Below, in pieces: positions 1 to 6,762 of a stretch of 7,379 nt of DNA (its first letter is position 1; each line of letters begins with the position of its first letter). A model generated the notes under the pieces. The model was not told where the DNA came from, did not search any database, and saw only the letters and a program-made list of their open reading frames with translations. The stretch spans positions 1 through 7,379 of the forward strand of contig PSRL01000102.1 of NCBI GenBank assembly GCA_003176035.1, given 5' to 3'. This stretch comes from Verrucomicrobiota bacterium (GTDB lineage Bacteria; Verrucomicrobiota; Verrucomicrobiia; Chthoniobacterales; Xiphinematobacteraceae). A program made the position numbers and the translations under genes.

Positions 1-350
1 AGCTTATCAAAGTATTCAGTTGCCTTATCTTTCCTCTTCCGTAAGACCAACATCAAGGCGCTTTTGTCCCGCTCCACCTCGGGAAGCTCTTTTACAATCT
101 CCTTGAGCAATAATCCTAAAATCTCAATTTGCGCTTTCGCTGCGGAGTAAAAAACATTCTTTCCCACGCGGCGCTGTGTCACCAATGCCTCGCGGTGGAG
201 CAGGGCAAGATTCGCGGAGATCCGCGATTGGCCCATGCCGAGAATCTCTTGTAATTCCGCGACGGTAAGCTCCTCTTCCTGAAGGAGAAATAGAATCCTG
301 AGTCGCGTAGGCTCGGAAAGGGCCTTGAGTGTTCGAAGAAGAGAGTCCAT
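1..350 (-). CDS. ArsR-family winged-helix regulator, probably fused to a SAM-dependent methyltransferase (5' part only)
   Basis: Reading leftward from the ATG at 350-348, the frame stays open to the window edge: 116 codons, C-terminus missing. Residues 1-90 form an ArsR-type winged helix: an opening helix with LKALSEPTRLRIL (8-20), the ELTVAELQEILGMGQSRISANLALL helix-turn-helix (about 28-51) and a wing with RRVGKNVFYSA (60-70). The metal-binding ELCVCDL motif of ArsR/SmtB sensors is replaced by ELTVAEL, and the visible part has no cysteine, so arsenic- or zinc-type sensing there is unlikely. A free-standing ArsR would end near residue 100-120. Here a charged stretch (about 103-112) leads into TEYFDK, which resembles the linker and first helix of ArsR proteins carrying a C-terminal methyltransferase domain. 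Known family members of this kind include SahR, a SAH-responsive regulator of the methionine/SAM cycle in Proteobacteria. Divergence from metK-ahcY supports a similar role by inference. The ArsR fold is firm; the fusion and the ligand are not proven here. Confidence 0.85.
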   Translation of the reverse strand, partial: MDSLLRTLKALSEPTRLRILFLLQEEELTVAELQEILGMGQSRISANLALLHREALVTQRRVGKNVFYSAAKAQIEILGLLLKEIVKELPEVERDKSALMLVLRKRKDKATEYFDK

Positions 351-364
351 AATTTATGAAGTTA

Positions 365-394
365 TTGACATATTTTGATATGTGAGCTTATTTT
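365..394 (+). promoter_or_regulatory. Candidate sigma70-type promoter of metK
   Basis: A perfect TTGACA -35 match is at 365-370. An 18-bp spacer leads to TATTTT (389-394), a 4/6 match to the -10 consensus. A start about 7 bp further on would fall at or near the metK ATG (401), giving a leaderless or nearly leaderless mRNA. No purine-rich Shine-Dalgarno stretch sits 5-10 bases before that ATG. The -10 is weak, so the promoter rests mostly on the -35 and on the operator overlap. Confidence 0.4.
368..383. promoter_or_regulatory. Palindromic operator candidate between the regulator gene and metK
   Basis: The site ACATAT-TTTG-ATATGT has two perfect 6-bp inverted arms around a 4-bp spacer. It lies in the 50-bp gap between the two divergent starts, 17 bp before the metK ATG and 17 bp before the regulator ATG. 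It overlaps the putative metK -35 hexamer, so bound protein would plausibly block metK transcription, and the same site could serve autoregulation. ArsR-family dimers typically bind short AT-rich palindromes of this size. Assignment to the adjacent regulator is inferred from position. Confidence 0.55.
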
Positions 395-400
395 TGCACT

Positions 401-1651
401 ATGCCTCGCCAATTCATCTTCGCCTCAGAATCTGTCGGAGAGGGACATCCCGACAAAGTATGTGATGCCATTTCCGATGCAGTTTTGGATGCCTGTCTGG
501 CTCAGGATAACAAGAGTCGGGTTGCGTGTGAAACTTATGCCAAGAGCAATTTATTAGTCATTGGGGGGGAGATTACTTCCAACGCACAAATTGCCTATCA
601 TGAAATTGCGCGCAGAGCAATCCGTGAAATCGGCTACGTAAATGACGATGATGTCTTCCATGCGGACAAGGTATTTATTTTAAATGCGATGACCGCACAG
701 AGTCAGGACATCGCACAGGGGGTGGATGCTCGGGAAGCGGATGGAAAAAAGACTGCGGAGCAAGGTGCGGGTGACCAGGGATTGATGTTTGGCTATGCTT
801 GTTTGGAAACTCCTGAACTGATGCCGGCACCCATCATGTTTGCCCATCGATTAGGGCGGGAGCTGACTCGTCTTCGGAAGAACGGCACAGTAGAATGGTT
901 GCGGCCGGATGCAAAAACCCAAGTATCCGTCGTTTATACTGACCATGTGCCCACTGCTATTTCCAATGTGGTGGTCTCCACTCAACACACACCGGAAGTT
1001 TCGCACAAACAAATTGAATCGTTCATCATTGAAGAAGTGATCAAGAAGGTTCTTCCCTGGGAATTATTGAGTAACGAAACAAAATTCCTGATCAACCCCA
1101 CAGGGAAATTTGTAATTGGAGGGCCGCAGGGAGATGCAGGGCTTACCGGTCGAAAGATCATTGTGGACACCTATGGCGGCTGGGGGCGGCATGGAGGCGG
1201 TGCGTTTTCAGGTAAAGACCCCAGCAAGGTGGATCGCTCAGCTGCTTACATGGCCCGCTATGTGGCGAAAAATGTCGTAGCCGCAGGTTTAGCTGAACAA
1301 TGCGAAGTTCAATTTGCCTATGCAATCGGATATCCCGATCCGGTGAGCTTGTGCGTCAATACATTTGGCACTTCGAAGGTGGATGAAGGGCGCATTGAAT
1401 CCGCTATAAAAACCGTATTTGGGTTTAAACCTGCCGAAATCATCGAGCAATTGGATCTCCTGCGACCTATTTATTCTAAGACCACCAATTACGGACACTT
1501 TGGAAAAAAAGACAGCGATCTCACCTGGGAACGTACCGATAAAATCGAGGAACTTCGTGAAGCCGTGGGAAAGTTCGATGAAGATACCATTTTGCAACAT
1601 GTGGAAAAAATCAAACTGGCTTCCCCAGCCGGTGCAGCCGATTTTTTTTAG
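401..1651 (+). CDS. metK: S-adenosylmethionine synthetase (methionine adenosyltransferase)
   Basis: This cytosolic enzyme makes SAM from methionine and ATP, releasing phosphate and pyrophosphate. The 416-residue protein carries the family landmarks in order: SESVGEGHPDKV (9-20, with His16 and Asp18 at the ATP/metal site), GAGDQGLMFGYA (122-133), DAKTQVSVVY (170-179), the long NPTGKF-IGGP-GDAGLTGRK block (232-252), the glycine-rich GGGAFSGKDPSKVDRSAAY loop (265-283) and the C-terminal YGHFGK (364-369). It is somewhat longer than the E. coli enzyme (about 384 residues). Part of the extra length lies in the segment before the GAGDQG motif (about 102-120) and in the C-terminal tail. The start is chosen because MPRQFIFASESVGEGHPDK matches the usual family N-terminus; no Shine-Dalgarno is evident. 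ahcY follows after 110 bp on the same strand, so co-transcription is likely. The upstream palindrome suggests repression by the divergent regulator. Confidence 0.98.
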   Translation: MPRQFIFASESVGEGHPDKVCDAISDAVLDACLAQDNKSRVACETYAKSNLLVIGGEITSNAQIAYHEIARRAIREIGYVNDDDVFHADKVFILNAMTAQSQDIAQGVDAREADGKKTAEQGAGDQGLMFGYACLETPELMPAPIMFAHRLGRELTRLRKNGTVEWLRPDAKTQVSVVYTDHVPTAISNVVVSTQHTPEVSHKQIESFIIEEVIKKVLPWELLSNETKFLINPTGKFVIGGPQGDAGLTGRKIIVDTYGGWGRHGGGAFSGKDPSKVDRSAAYMARYVAKNVVAAGLAEQCEVQFAYAIGYPDPVSLCVNTFGTSKVDEGRIESAIKTVFGFKPAEIIEQLDLLRPIYSKTTNYGHFGKKDSDLTWERTDKIEELREAVGKFDEDTILQHVEKIKLASPAGAADFF

Positions 1652-1661
1652 AGGCTGCACC
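1631..1661 (+). other. Perfect 9-bp hairpin spanning the metK stop codon
   Basis: GGTGCAGCC (1631-1639) and GGCTGCACC (1653-1661) are exact reverse complements enclosing a 13-base loop that holds a run of eight T and the TAG stop (1649-1651). The stem is GC-rich and should be stable in RNA. The T-run is in the loop rather than after the stem, so this is not a standard intrinsic terminator. It could trim read-through into ahcY or protect the metK 3' end. The structure is seen; any function is inference. Confidence 0.5.
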
Positions 1662-1671
1662 CCCACGCGTG

Positions 1672-1701
1672 AACATCCATAATATAAACCAACATCCATA
1701 A
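1672..1701. repeat. Tandem-like pair of 11-bp direct repeats in the metK-ahcY gap
   Basis: AACATCCATAA occurs at 1672-1682 and again at 1691-1701, a 19-bp period, in the 110-bp gap between metK and ahcY. The intervening bases are AT-rich (TATAAACC). The spacing of roughly two helical turns would suit paired protein sites, but a chance or slippage duplication is equally possible. No matching promoter pair was found here. Confidence 0.35.
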
Positions 1702-1761
1702 CTCTAGCGAAACCCCCGTCGCCATTTTACTCCTCACATCTGACTCCGGACACTCTCACAT

Positions 1762-3183
1762 ATGAACATTGAAACCATGACTTCTCAGACTGACTATCGA
1801 GTAGCGGATCTTTCACTCGCTGATTGGGGACGCAAAGAAATTACGATTGCCGAACATGAAATGCCCGGTCTGATGGCGTTGCGAGCCAAGTATGGTTCAA
1901 CAAAGCCCTTGCAAGGCGTGCGCATTATGGGCTCCTTGCATATGACTATTCAAACGGCGGTTCTCATCGAGACCCTTCGCGAATTAGGAGCATCGCTGCG
2001 GTGGGCAAGTTGTAATATTTTCTCCACACAAGATCATGCTGCCGCGGCTATTGCCGAAGCCGGCGTGCCTGTTTTCGCCTGGAAGGGGGAGACGTTGGAA
2101 GAATACTGGTGGTGTACTTATCAGGCTTTATCCTTTCCCGATGGAAAAGGACCGCAATTGATTGTGGATGACGGTGGAGATGCCACTTTGCTCATCCACA
2201 AGGGCTATGAATTGGAGGAGGGTGGGGTTGTCAATCCCCCTGCCAACCAGGAAGAGCGGATCATCCAGGATCTCCTTCAAAGAATTCACTCGGAAAACCC
2301 TTTTCGCTGGCATGAGGTCGTCAAGGAACTGAAAGGCGTTTCCGAAGAAACAACCACAGGAGTTCATCGTCTCTACCGCATGCTGCAACAGGGTAAATTG
2401 CTCGTTCCTGCTATCAATGTGAATGATTCCGTGACCAAATCCAAGTTTGATAACCTCTACGGTTGCCGGGAATCCCTTGCCGATGGAATTAAGCGTGCTA
2501 CCGATGTCATGGTAGCAGGCAAGGTAGCGGTGGTTTGCGGTTATGGTGATGTCGGAAAGGGGTGCTCTCATTCGCTGCGTGGCTTTGGTGCCAGAGTAAT
2601 TGTCACCGAAATTGATCCGATTAATGCGTTGCAAGCCGCAATGGAAGGTTTTGAGGTCACAACCGTAGAGGAAACCTTAGGCAGAGCGGATATCTACGTT
2701 ACCACCACAGGCAATTGTGATGTCCTCACGCTGAACCATCTGCTGAACCTCAAAGACCAGGCCATTGTTTGCAATATTGGGCACTTCGACAATGAGATCC
2801 AAGTAGAACGGCTCAACCAGCATGCCGGTGTAAAAAAATTAAACATTAAGCCTCAGGTAGATCGCTACGACCTCCCTAGCGGCCGCCAAATTTATATCCT
2901 GGCTGAGGGACGCTTGGTCAACTTGGGGTGCGCCACAGGACACCCTAGCTTTGTAATGTCCAACTCCTTCACTAATCAAGTCTTGGCCCAAATTGACCTC
3001 TGGCAACAGCGGGAAGAGTACGAAGTCGACGTCTATTGCTTGCCGAAGCATCTGGATGAAGAAGTCGCACGGCTCCATTTGGAAAAAATTGGAGTGAAAC
3101 TTACAAAATTGACCCCCGCCCAAGCGGATTATATTGGAGTTCCTGTCGAAGGCCCCTATAAGCCAAATCATTACCGGTATTAG
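1762..3183 (+). CDS. ahcY: S-adenosylhomocysteine hydrolase (adenosylhomocysteinase)
   Basis: AhcY is an NAD-dependent cytosolic enzyme that splits SAH into adenosine and homocysteine, relieving product inhibition of methyltransferases and completing the SAM cycle begun by MetK. The 473-residue length is typical of the long bacterial form. Motifs in order: GSLHMTIQTAVL (57-68), ASCNIFSTQDHAAAA (82-96), VDDGGDAT (135-142), the roughly 40-residue bacterial insertion (about 150-190), EETTTGVHRLY (195-205), the NDSVTKSKFDNLYG substrate segment (221-234), the Rossmann NAD loop GYGDVGKG (260-267), GHFDNE (340-345), HPSFVMSNSFTNQ (394-406) and the C-terminal KPNHYRY (467-473), which reaches the partner subunit's cofactor site. 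ATG 1762 is used; ATG 1777, five codons in, is an alternative, and neither has a convincing Shine-Dalgarno. Likely co-transcribed with metK. Inverted-repeat copy A begins 4 bp after the stop. Confidence 0.98.
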   Translation: MNIETMTSQTDYRVADLSLADWGRKEITIAEHEMPGLMALRAKYGSTKPLQGVRIMGSLHMTIQTAVLIETLRELGASLRWASCNIFSTQDHAAAAIAEAGVPVFAWKGETLEEYWWCTYQALSFPDGKGPQLIVDDGGDATLLIHKGYELEEGGVVNPPANQEERIIQDLLQRIHSENPFRWHEVVKELKGVSEETTTGVHRLYRMLQQGKLLVPAINVNDSVTKSKFDNLYGCRESLADGIKRATDVMVAGKVAVVCGYGDVGKGCSHSLRGFGARVIVTEIDPINALQAAMEGFEVTTVEETLGRADIYVTTTGNCDVLTLNHLLNLKDQAIVCNIGHFDNEIQVERLNQHAGVKKLNIKPQVDRYDLPSGRQIYILAEGRLVNLGCATGHPSFVMSNSFTNQVLAQIDLWQQREEYEVDVYCLPKHLDEEVARLHLEKIGVKLTKLTPAQADYIGVPVEGPYKPNHYRY

Positions 3184-3187
3184 GGAA

Positions 3188-3280
3188 TTTATTAACCAAA
3201 TAGTTACATGTTGCAAGAAATTGCCATGCGGTTGCCGCCTTTTTGGCAACAACACGTTACTATTCAATTAAAAAACGCTT
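3188..3280. repeat. Inverted-repeat element, copy A (after ahcY)
   Basis: About 93 bp, starting 4 bp past the ahcY TAG. The outer arms, 3188-3210 and 3253-3275, are imperfect reverse complements (about 17 of 23 positions pair). Inside is a clean hairpin, GTTGCC (3231-3236) and GGCAAC (3245-3250), around an 8-base T-rich loop. The left 49 bases match copy B downstream of purL at about 43 positions, and the right arm ATTCAATTA is also shared. Transcribed, it would fold into a long two-tier hairpin and might end or protect the ahcY mRNA, but no T-tract follows it. It resembles dispersed intergenic palindromes (MITE/REP-like). Confidence 0.75.
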
Positions 3281-3472
3281 TAGAATTGACTCTCGTGGTG
3301 TCAATAGCCTGTTGATACGGAACCCGATTGAAGCAATCCGGCAGCCGCCAAGCCGCCACTCTGGTTTCCCTTTGAATCCGGAAAGGCAAAAACATCTGAT
3401 GCTCATTCAGTGCCTTGAGGAAATCCGCGAAGTTATTGTGCAAAAGAAATTCCATTTGCTACCTTGGCTCCT

Positions 3473-3524
3473 AGAGCGTTTATTAACTGAATATTCATGT
3501 AATTATTTAATTAAAAAACGCTCT
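3473..3524. repeat. Short arms-only palindrome, copy C (upstream of purS)
   Basis: A 52-bp imperfect palindrome bounded by AGAGCG (3473-3478) and CGCTCT (3519-3524), with about 16 of 22 positions pairing in the half-arms inside 3477-3520. Its left side (TTTATTAAC) and right side (CATGTAATTATT then AATTAAAAAACGCT) resemble the outer left and right arms of copies A and B, but the central GC-rich hairpin is absent. It ends 21 bp before the purS ATG, so it lies in or next to the purSQL leader and could affect its transcription or translation. That the three copies are related is a strong reading of the sequence; regulatory action is inference. Confidence 0.6.
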
Positions 3525-3545
3525 GAAAGAAACTGACGAAGTCGG

Positions 3546-3788
3546 ATGAAAGCAATAATTACTGTCCTTCCCAAGCCCACCGTTTTGGACCCGCAGGGGG
3601 TTGTGGTGGCTCAAACCCTCCAGCACCTCGGACTCAATGATGTCAGTCACGTGCGTGTGGGGCGGTTCATCGAAATTGAATTGAAATCCACCCATAAAAC
3701 GCAGTTGCAGGAGCAGCTAAACCAAGCTTGCCAAGAATTTCTGGCCAATCCGGTGATTGAAGACTATACGCTCCAAATTTCAGAATGA
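3546..3788 (+). CDS. purS: Phosphoribosylformylglycinamidine synthase subunit PurS
   Basis: This 80-residue protein has the usual PurS length and layout: an opening beta strand (MKAIITVLPKPTVLDPQG, 1-18), a helix carrying VVVAQTLQHLGL (19-30), the characteristic VRVGRFIEIEL strand (36-46) and a final helix-strand with CQEFLANPVIEDYTL (62-76). PurS has no catalytic residues of its own. In the known complex, PurS dimers bridge PurL and the glutaminase PurQ and help form or guard the ammonia channel. purQ starts within the stop codon of purS (ATGA, 4-bp overlap), so the two are translationally coupled. There is no strong Shine-Dalgarno before the ATG; the start is supported by family alignment and by the end of the upstream palindrome 21 bp away. 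Confidence 0.95.
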   Translation: MKAIITVLPKPTVLDPQGVVVAQTLQHLGLNDVSHVRVGRFIEIELKSTHKTQLQEQLNQACQEFLANPVIEDYTLQISE

Positions 3789-4477
3789 AATTAGCGGTTT
3801 TACAGTTTCCGGCTTCAAACTGTGACCAGGATGTCATCTACGCTTTACGGAGTCTGCAAATCCCTGCGGAAATTGTCTGGCATAAAAGTAGGGATCTTTC
3901 CGGTTACGATGCCGTAGTCCTGCCAGGTGGTTTCAGCTATGGAGACTATTTGCGCAGCGGCGTCATCGCAAAATTTTCCCCAATTATGCGTGAGGTTGTT
4001 CGGGTGGCGGAACAGGGAAAGCTCATTCTTGGCATCTGCAACGGTTTTCAGATTTTAACCGAAACAGGATTACTGCCCGGCGCGTTGATCCGCAATCGGG
4101 GCCTCCACTTTCGATGCGAACAAATTTACCTCCGTGTGGAAACCTCGGCGTCGCCATTTACTCATCTCCTTTCTCCCGGCGATATCCTGAGTATGCCTAT
4201 TGCTCACGGAGAGGGATGCTATTATGCGGACGAGGCGACCCTGCGACAGCTCAACGCAGAAGGACAGGTGCTGGTAAGATACACCGATGCCAAGGGCCAC
4301 ACGACCGCAAACCCAAATGGGTCCTGCGAGAGTATTGCGGGCATCTGCAACCAAAAGCGGAATGTCTTTGGATTAATGCCTCACCCAGAGCGAGCTTGTG
4401 ACCCTCTCTTAGGAAGCACGGATGGAATAAAAATTTTTCAGAGCATGGTAAATTGGCTGCTCCACCCACCACGTTGA
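3785..4477 (+). CDS. purQ: Phosphoribosylformylglycinamidine synthase glutaminase subunit PurQ
   Basis: PurQ is a class I (triad) glutamine amidotransferase that releases ammonia from glutamine and passes it to PurL for the FGAR to FGAM step of IMP synthesis. The 230-residue length is typical. Visible features: the N-terminal strand LAVLQFPASNCDQD (3-16), the oxyanion-side VVLPGGFSYGDYLRSG (44-59), the nucleophile elbow GICNGFQIL (83-91, Cys85), RCEQIYLRVE (110-119), PIAHGEG (138-144), the NPNGS substrate loop (177-181) and the MPHPERACDP segment (198-207) that completes the triad with His200 and Glu202. All key residues are intact. The start overlaps the purS stop by 4 bp, indicating coupled translation; purL begins 37 bp after the stop. 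Confidence 0.97.
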   Translation: MKLAVLQFPASNCDQDVIYALRSLQIPAEIVWHKSRDLSGYDAVVLPGGFSYGDYLRSGVIAKFSPIMREVVRVAEQGKLILGICNGFQILTETGLLPGALIRNRGLHFRCEQIYLRVETSASPFTHLLSPGDILSMPIAHGEGCYYADEATLRQLNAEGQVLVRYTDAKGHTTANPNGSCESIAGICNQKRNVFGLMPHPERACDPLLGSTDGIKIFQSMVNWLLHPPR

Positions 4478-4514
4478 CAGAACTGGGAAATCCTGTCTTT
4501 CATGCTGTCCGACT

Positions 4515-6758
4515 TTGAAAATTACTCCGGAAATTATCCAGCGCCACGGGCTCACCCCTGAGGAATACGAAAAAATTCTGACCATTTTGGGACGGGAACC
4601 TTCTTTAACGGAATTGGGGGTTTTTTCGGTTATGTGGAGTGAGCACTGCTCATATAAAAACTCCCGGCGAGAACTTCGCAAATTTCCGACGACCGGCGTC
4701 CGAGTACTCGTTAAGGCTGGCGAGGAAAATGCAGGAGTCATTGACATTGGGGACGGTTGGGCGGTGGCATTTAAAATAGAAAGTCACAACCACCCCAGCG
4801 CCGTGGAACCTTTTCAAGGGGCGGCAACGGGCGTTGGCGGGATCATTCGCGACATTTTTACAATGGGAGCGCGCCCAGTTTTCTGTCTCGATTCCCTGCG
4901 GTTTGGTCCTATTGAAGGCGAAAAAGACAAGGCAAATCGACGGCTCTTCTCCAACGTAGTTGCAGGAATTGCCCATTATGGAAATTGCATGGGGATTCCG
5001 ACTGTCGGCGGCGAGGTTTATTTTGACGAAAGTTATGCCGGGAATCCCTTGGTAAATGTTTTCTGCCTTGGAATCCTTCGCCACGACCAAATTGCGCGAG
5101 GAGCGGCAGAGGGAGTCGGCAATCCCGTCTTTTACGTTGGCGCCGAAACAGGACGGGATGGTCTGGCCGGAGCTGCCTTCGCCTCCCGTGAACTCACAGA
5201 ACAATCCAAACAAGATCGGCCCGCAGTTCAAGTCGGCGATCCCTTTCGCGAGAAGCTACTCCTGGAAGCTTGCCTGGAACTACTAGCTAGCGGATGTGTG
5301 GCCGGCATTCAAGATATGGGCGCCGCTGGGTTGACCTGCTCCACCTGCGAAACTGCCAGCCGCGGCGGCACGGGTGTGGAAATCGATCTCCGTTTGGTCC
5401 CTCAACGTGAGACCGGGATGACCCCCTACGAAATCCTCCTCAGCGAGTCCCAAGAACGCATGTTGGTGATTGTAAAACAGGGACAGGAAGCACGTGTAAG
5501 CGAAATTTTCAAAAAATGGGATCTTCCCTACTCGCGTATTGGGATAGTCCGCGACGACGGCAAAATGCGTGTTCGTGACGGCGAGCGCGTGGTAGTGGAC
5601 ATTCCCGCCAGGGCATTAGCTGATGAAGCTCCGGTTTACGAACGTGAAGTGGGACCGAAAAGGATGCCGCCCCCTCCGCTGCGTCTCGACGCAATCCCGC
5701 AGGCAGACCCCTTAGAAGCTTTGCCGCAGCTTCTCGGCGATCCCAATCTAGCCTCCAAACGATGGGTCTGGCAGCAGTATGACCACAGCGTGCGCCTGGG
5801 GGCCGCAGTGCCGCCAGGTTCTGATGCCGCCGTTTTTATAGTGCGCGAAGCTAATAAAATCCTGGCGGCGACGTCAGACTGCAATGCGCTTTACTGTCGA
5901 CAGGACCCACGCAATGGCGCGCGAATTGCTGTGGCGGAGGCCGCACGAAATTTGGCCTGCTCGGGAGCCGTGCCCCTGGCGGTCACCGACAACCTCAATT
6001 TTGGCAATCCCTACAAACCCGAAAACTTCCTCCAACTGCGAGAGGCTGTGGAGGGACTTGCTGAAGCCTGCGAGAGATTTGGCACCCCCGTCACCGGCGG
6101 CAATGTCAGTCTTTATAATGAGAGCCCAACAGGCTCCATCGATCCCACTCCAACCGTCGCAATGGTGGGTCTGATTGAAGATCCCCAGCACATTACCACA
6201 CAATTTTTTAAGAAATCGGGAGATGCCTTGTTACTCATTGGCCTATTAGGGGATGAACTTGGAGCTTCGCACTATCTGAAAATCATCCATGGCTGTAAAA
6301 AAGGTCCCCCTCCTGAGCTGGATTATGGCCGCGAAATTGCAGTCCAACAAGCTGTGCTTGCACTGATCCGCAGGGGTGTTGTGCACAGTGCGCACGATTG
6401 TTCCGAAGGTGGTCTCGCCGTTGCTTTGGCGGAGTCTGCAATCTCAGGGCCAACTTTAGTTGGCGCCATGGTCAATCTGGACAATTTGAACGGCGGGCAA
6501 AAACTCCGAGCCGATCAGATGCTTTTTAACGAATCTCAGTCCCGCATCCTGATTTCCCTCCCGGAGAGCGAGGTGCCAAGAATACTGTCCTATCTTGAGG
6601 AAAAGAAAGTGCCCGCTCAATGCATCGGCTCAACGACTGAAGAGCCCTTTTTATGCATTACAGCTGCGGGGACCCCTTGGAAATGGTCGCTTGAAAACCT
6701 GTACTCCGCCTGGGGGGATTCTCTCGAACGCATGATGCAGGCTCCATCGGTTTCCTAA
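4515..6758 (+). CDS. purL: Phosphoribosylformylglycinamidine synthase subunit PurL (small type)
   Basis: PurL is the ATP-dependent catalytic subunit that aminates FGAR to FGAM with ammonia from PurQ. At 747 residues it is the small form that needs PurS and PurQ, not the roughly 1,300-residue fused form of E. coli. Motifs in order: an N-terminal linker, MWSEHCSYKNSR (40-51, with the conserved His44), KIESHNHPSAVEPFQGAATGVGG (87-109, nucleotide/metal binding), GDPF (241-244), QDMGAAGLTCS (266-276), then the second AIRS-like half with NLNFGNPYKPE (493-503), GGNVSLYNE (528-536), SAHDCSEGGL (625-634) and LFNESQSR (670-677). The start is TTG at 4515: the nearby ATG (4502) is out of frame, and no in-frame ATG or GTG lies between the purQ stop and the TTG. 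MKITPEIIQRHGLTPEEYE fits the family N-terminus. No Shine-Dalgarno is obvious. Repeat copy B begins 4 bp after the stop. Confidence 0.97.
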   Translation: MKITPEIIQRHGLTPEEYEKILTILGREPSLTELGVFSVMWSEHCSYKNSRRELRKFPTTGVRVLVKAGEENAGVIDIGDGWAVAFKIESHNHPSAVEPFQGAATGVGGIIRDIFTMGARPVFCLDSLRFGPIEGEKDKANRRLFSNVVAGIAHYGNCMGIPTVGGEVYFDESYAGNPLVNVFCLGILRHDQIARGAAEGVGNPVFYVGAETGRDGLAGAAFASRELTEQSKQDRPAVQVGDPFREKLLLEACLELLASGCVAGIQDMGAAGLTCSTCETASRGGTGVEIDLRLVPQRETGMTPYEILLSESQERMLVIVKQGQEARVSEIFKKWDLPYSRIGIVRDDGKMRVRDGERVVVDIPARALADEAPVYEREVGPKRMPPPPLRLDAIPQADPLEALPQLLGDPNLASKRWVWQQYDHSVRLGAAVPPGSDAAVFIVREANKILAATSDCNALYCRQDPRNGARIAVAEAARNLACSGAVPLAVTDNLNFGNPYKPENFLQLREAVEGLAEACERFGTPVTGGNVSLYNESPTGSIDPTPTVAMVGLIEDPQHITTQFFKKSGDALLLIGLLGDELGASHYLKIIHGCKKGPPPELDYGREIAVQQAVLALIRRGVVHSAHDCSEGGLAVALAESAISGPTLVGAMVNLDNLNGGQKLRADQMLFNESQSRILISLPESEVPRILSYLEEKKVPAQCIGSTTEEPFLCITAAGTPWKWSLENLYSAWGDSLERMMQAPSVS

Positions 6759-6762
6759 AACA

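Larger units (their letters stand above)
3184..3545. other. Gene-poor spacer between ahcY and purS
   Basis: This 362-bp gap holds repeat copy A (3188-3280), about 190 bp of unassigned sequence and the short palindrome copy C (3473-3524). An open frame at 3243-3536 (97 codons) begins inside copy A and ends beyond copy C, so its two ends are repeat-derived (both read as IKKR). Its middle (LEEIREVIVQKKFHLLPWLLERLL) could be a degraded gene fragment but is not recognised. A small hairpin (ATTGAC at 3285-3290 with GTCAAT at 3300-3305) lies just right of copy A. The promoter for purSQL probably lies here; the best weak pair is TTGCTA (3456-3461) and TTTATT (3479-3484) with 17-bp spacing. Confidence 0.5.

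Noticed and set aside
351..400. SAM riboswitch upstream of metK
   Set aside because: The whole gap is 50 bp, too short for any SAM riboswitch class with its expression platform, and no such fold is seen; an operator explains the gap better.
1289..1699. Leftward open frame of 136 codons opposite the metK 3' end
   Set aside because: It lies antisense within metK, whose family motifs are intact; the translated frame has no recognisable motif.
2128..2634. Leftward open frame of 168 codons opposite ahcY
   Set aside because: It is antisense to a fully conserved ahcY and its protein sequence shows no family features.
3188..3524. Copies A and C as ends of one insertion sequence
   Set aside because: The 190 bp between them shows no transposase-like sequence, and both A and C are internally palindromic, so two separate elements are more likely.
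3243..3536. Rightward 97-codon open frame between ahcY and purS
   Set aside because: It starts inside repeat copy A and runs through palindrome copy C, so much of it is repeat-derived; the product is not recognisable. A decayed fragment in its middle cannot be excluded.
4650..5231. Leftward open frame of 193 codons opposite purL
   Set aside because: Despite its length it is a shadow of the conserved PurL N-terminal half, with no motif or start signal of its own.
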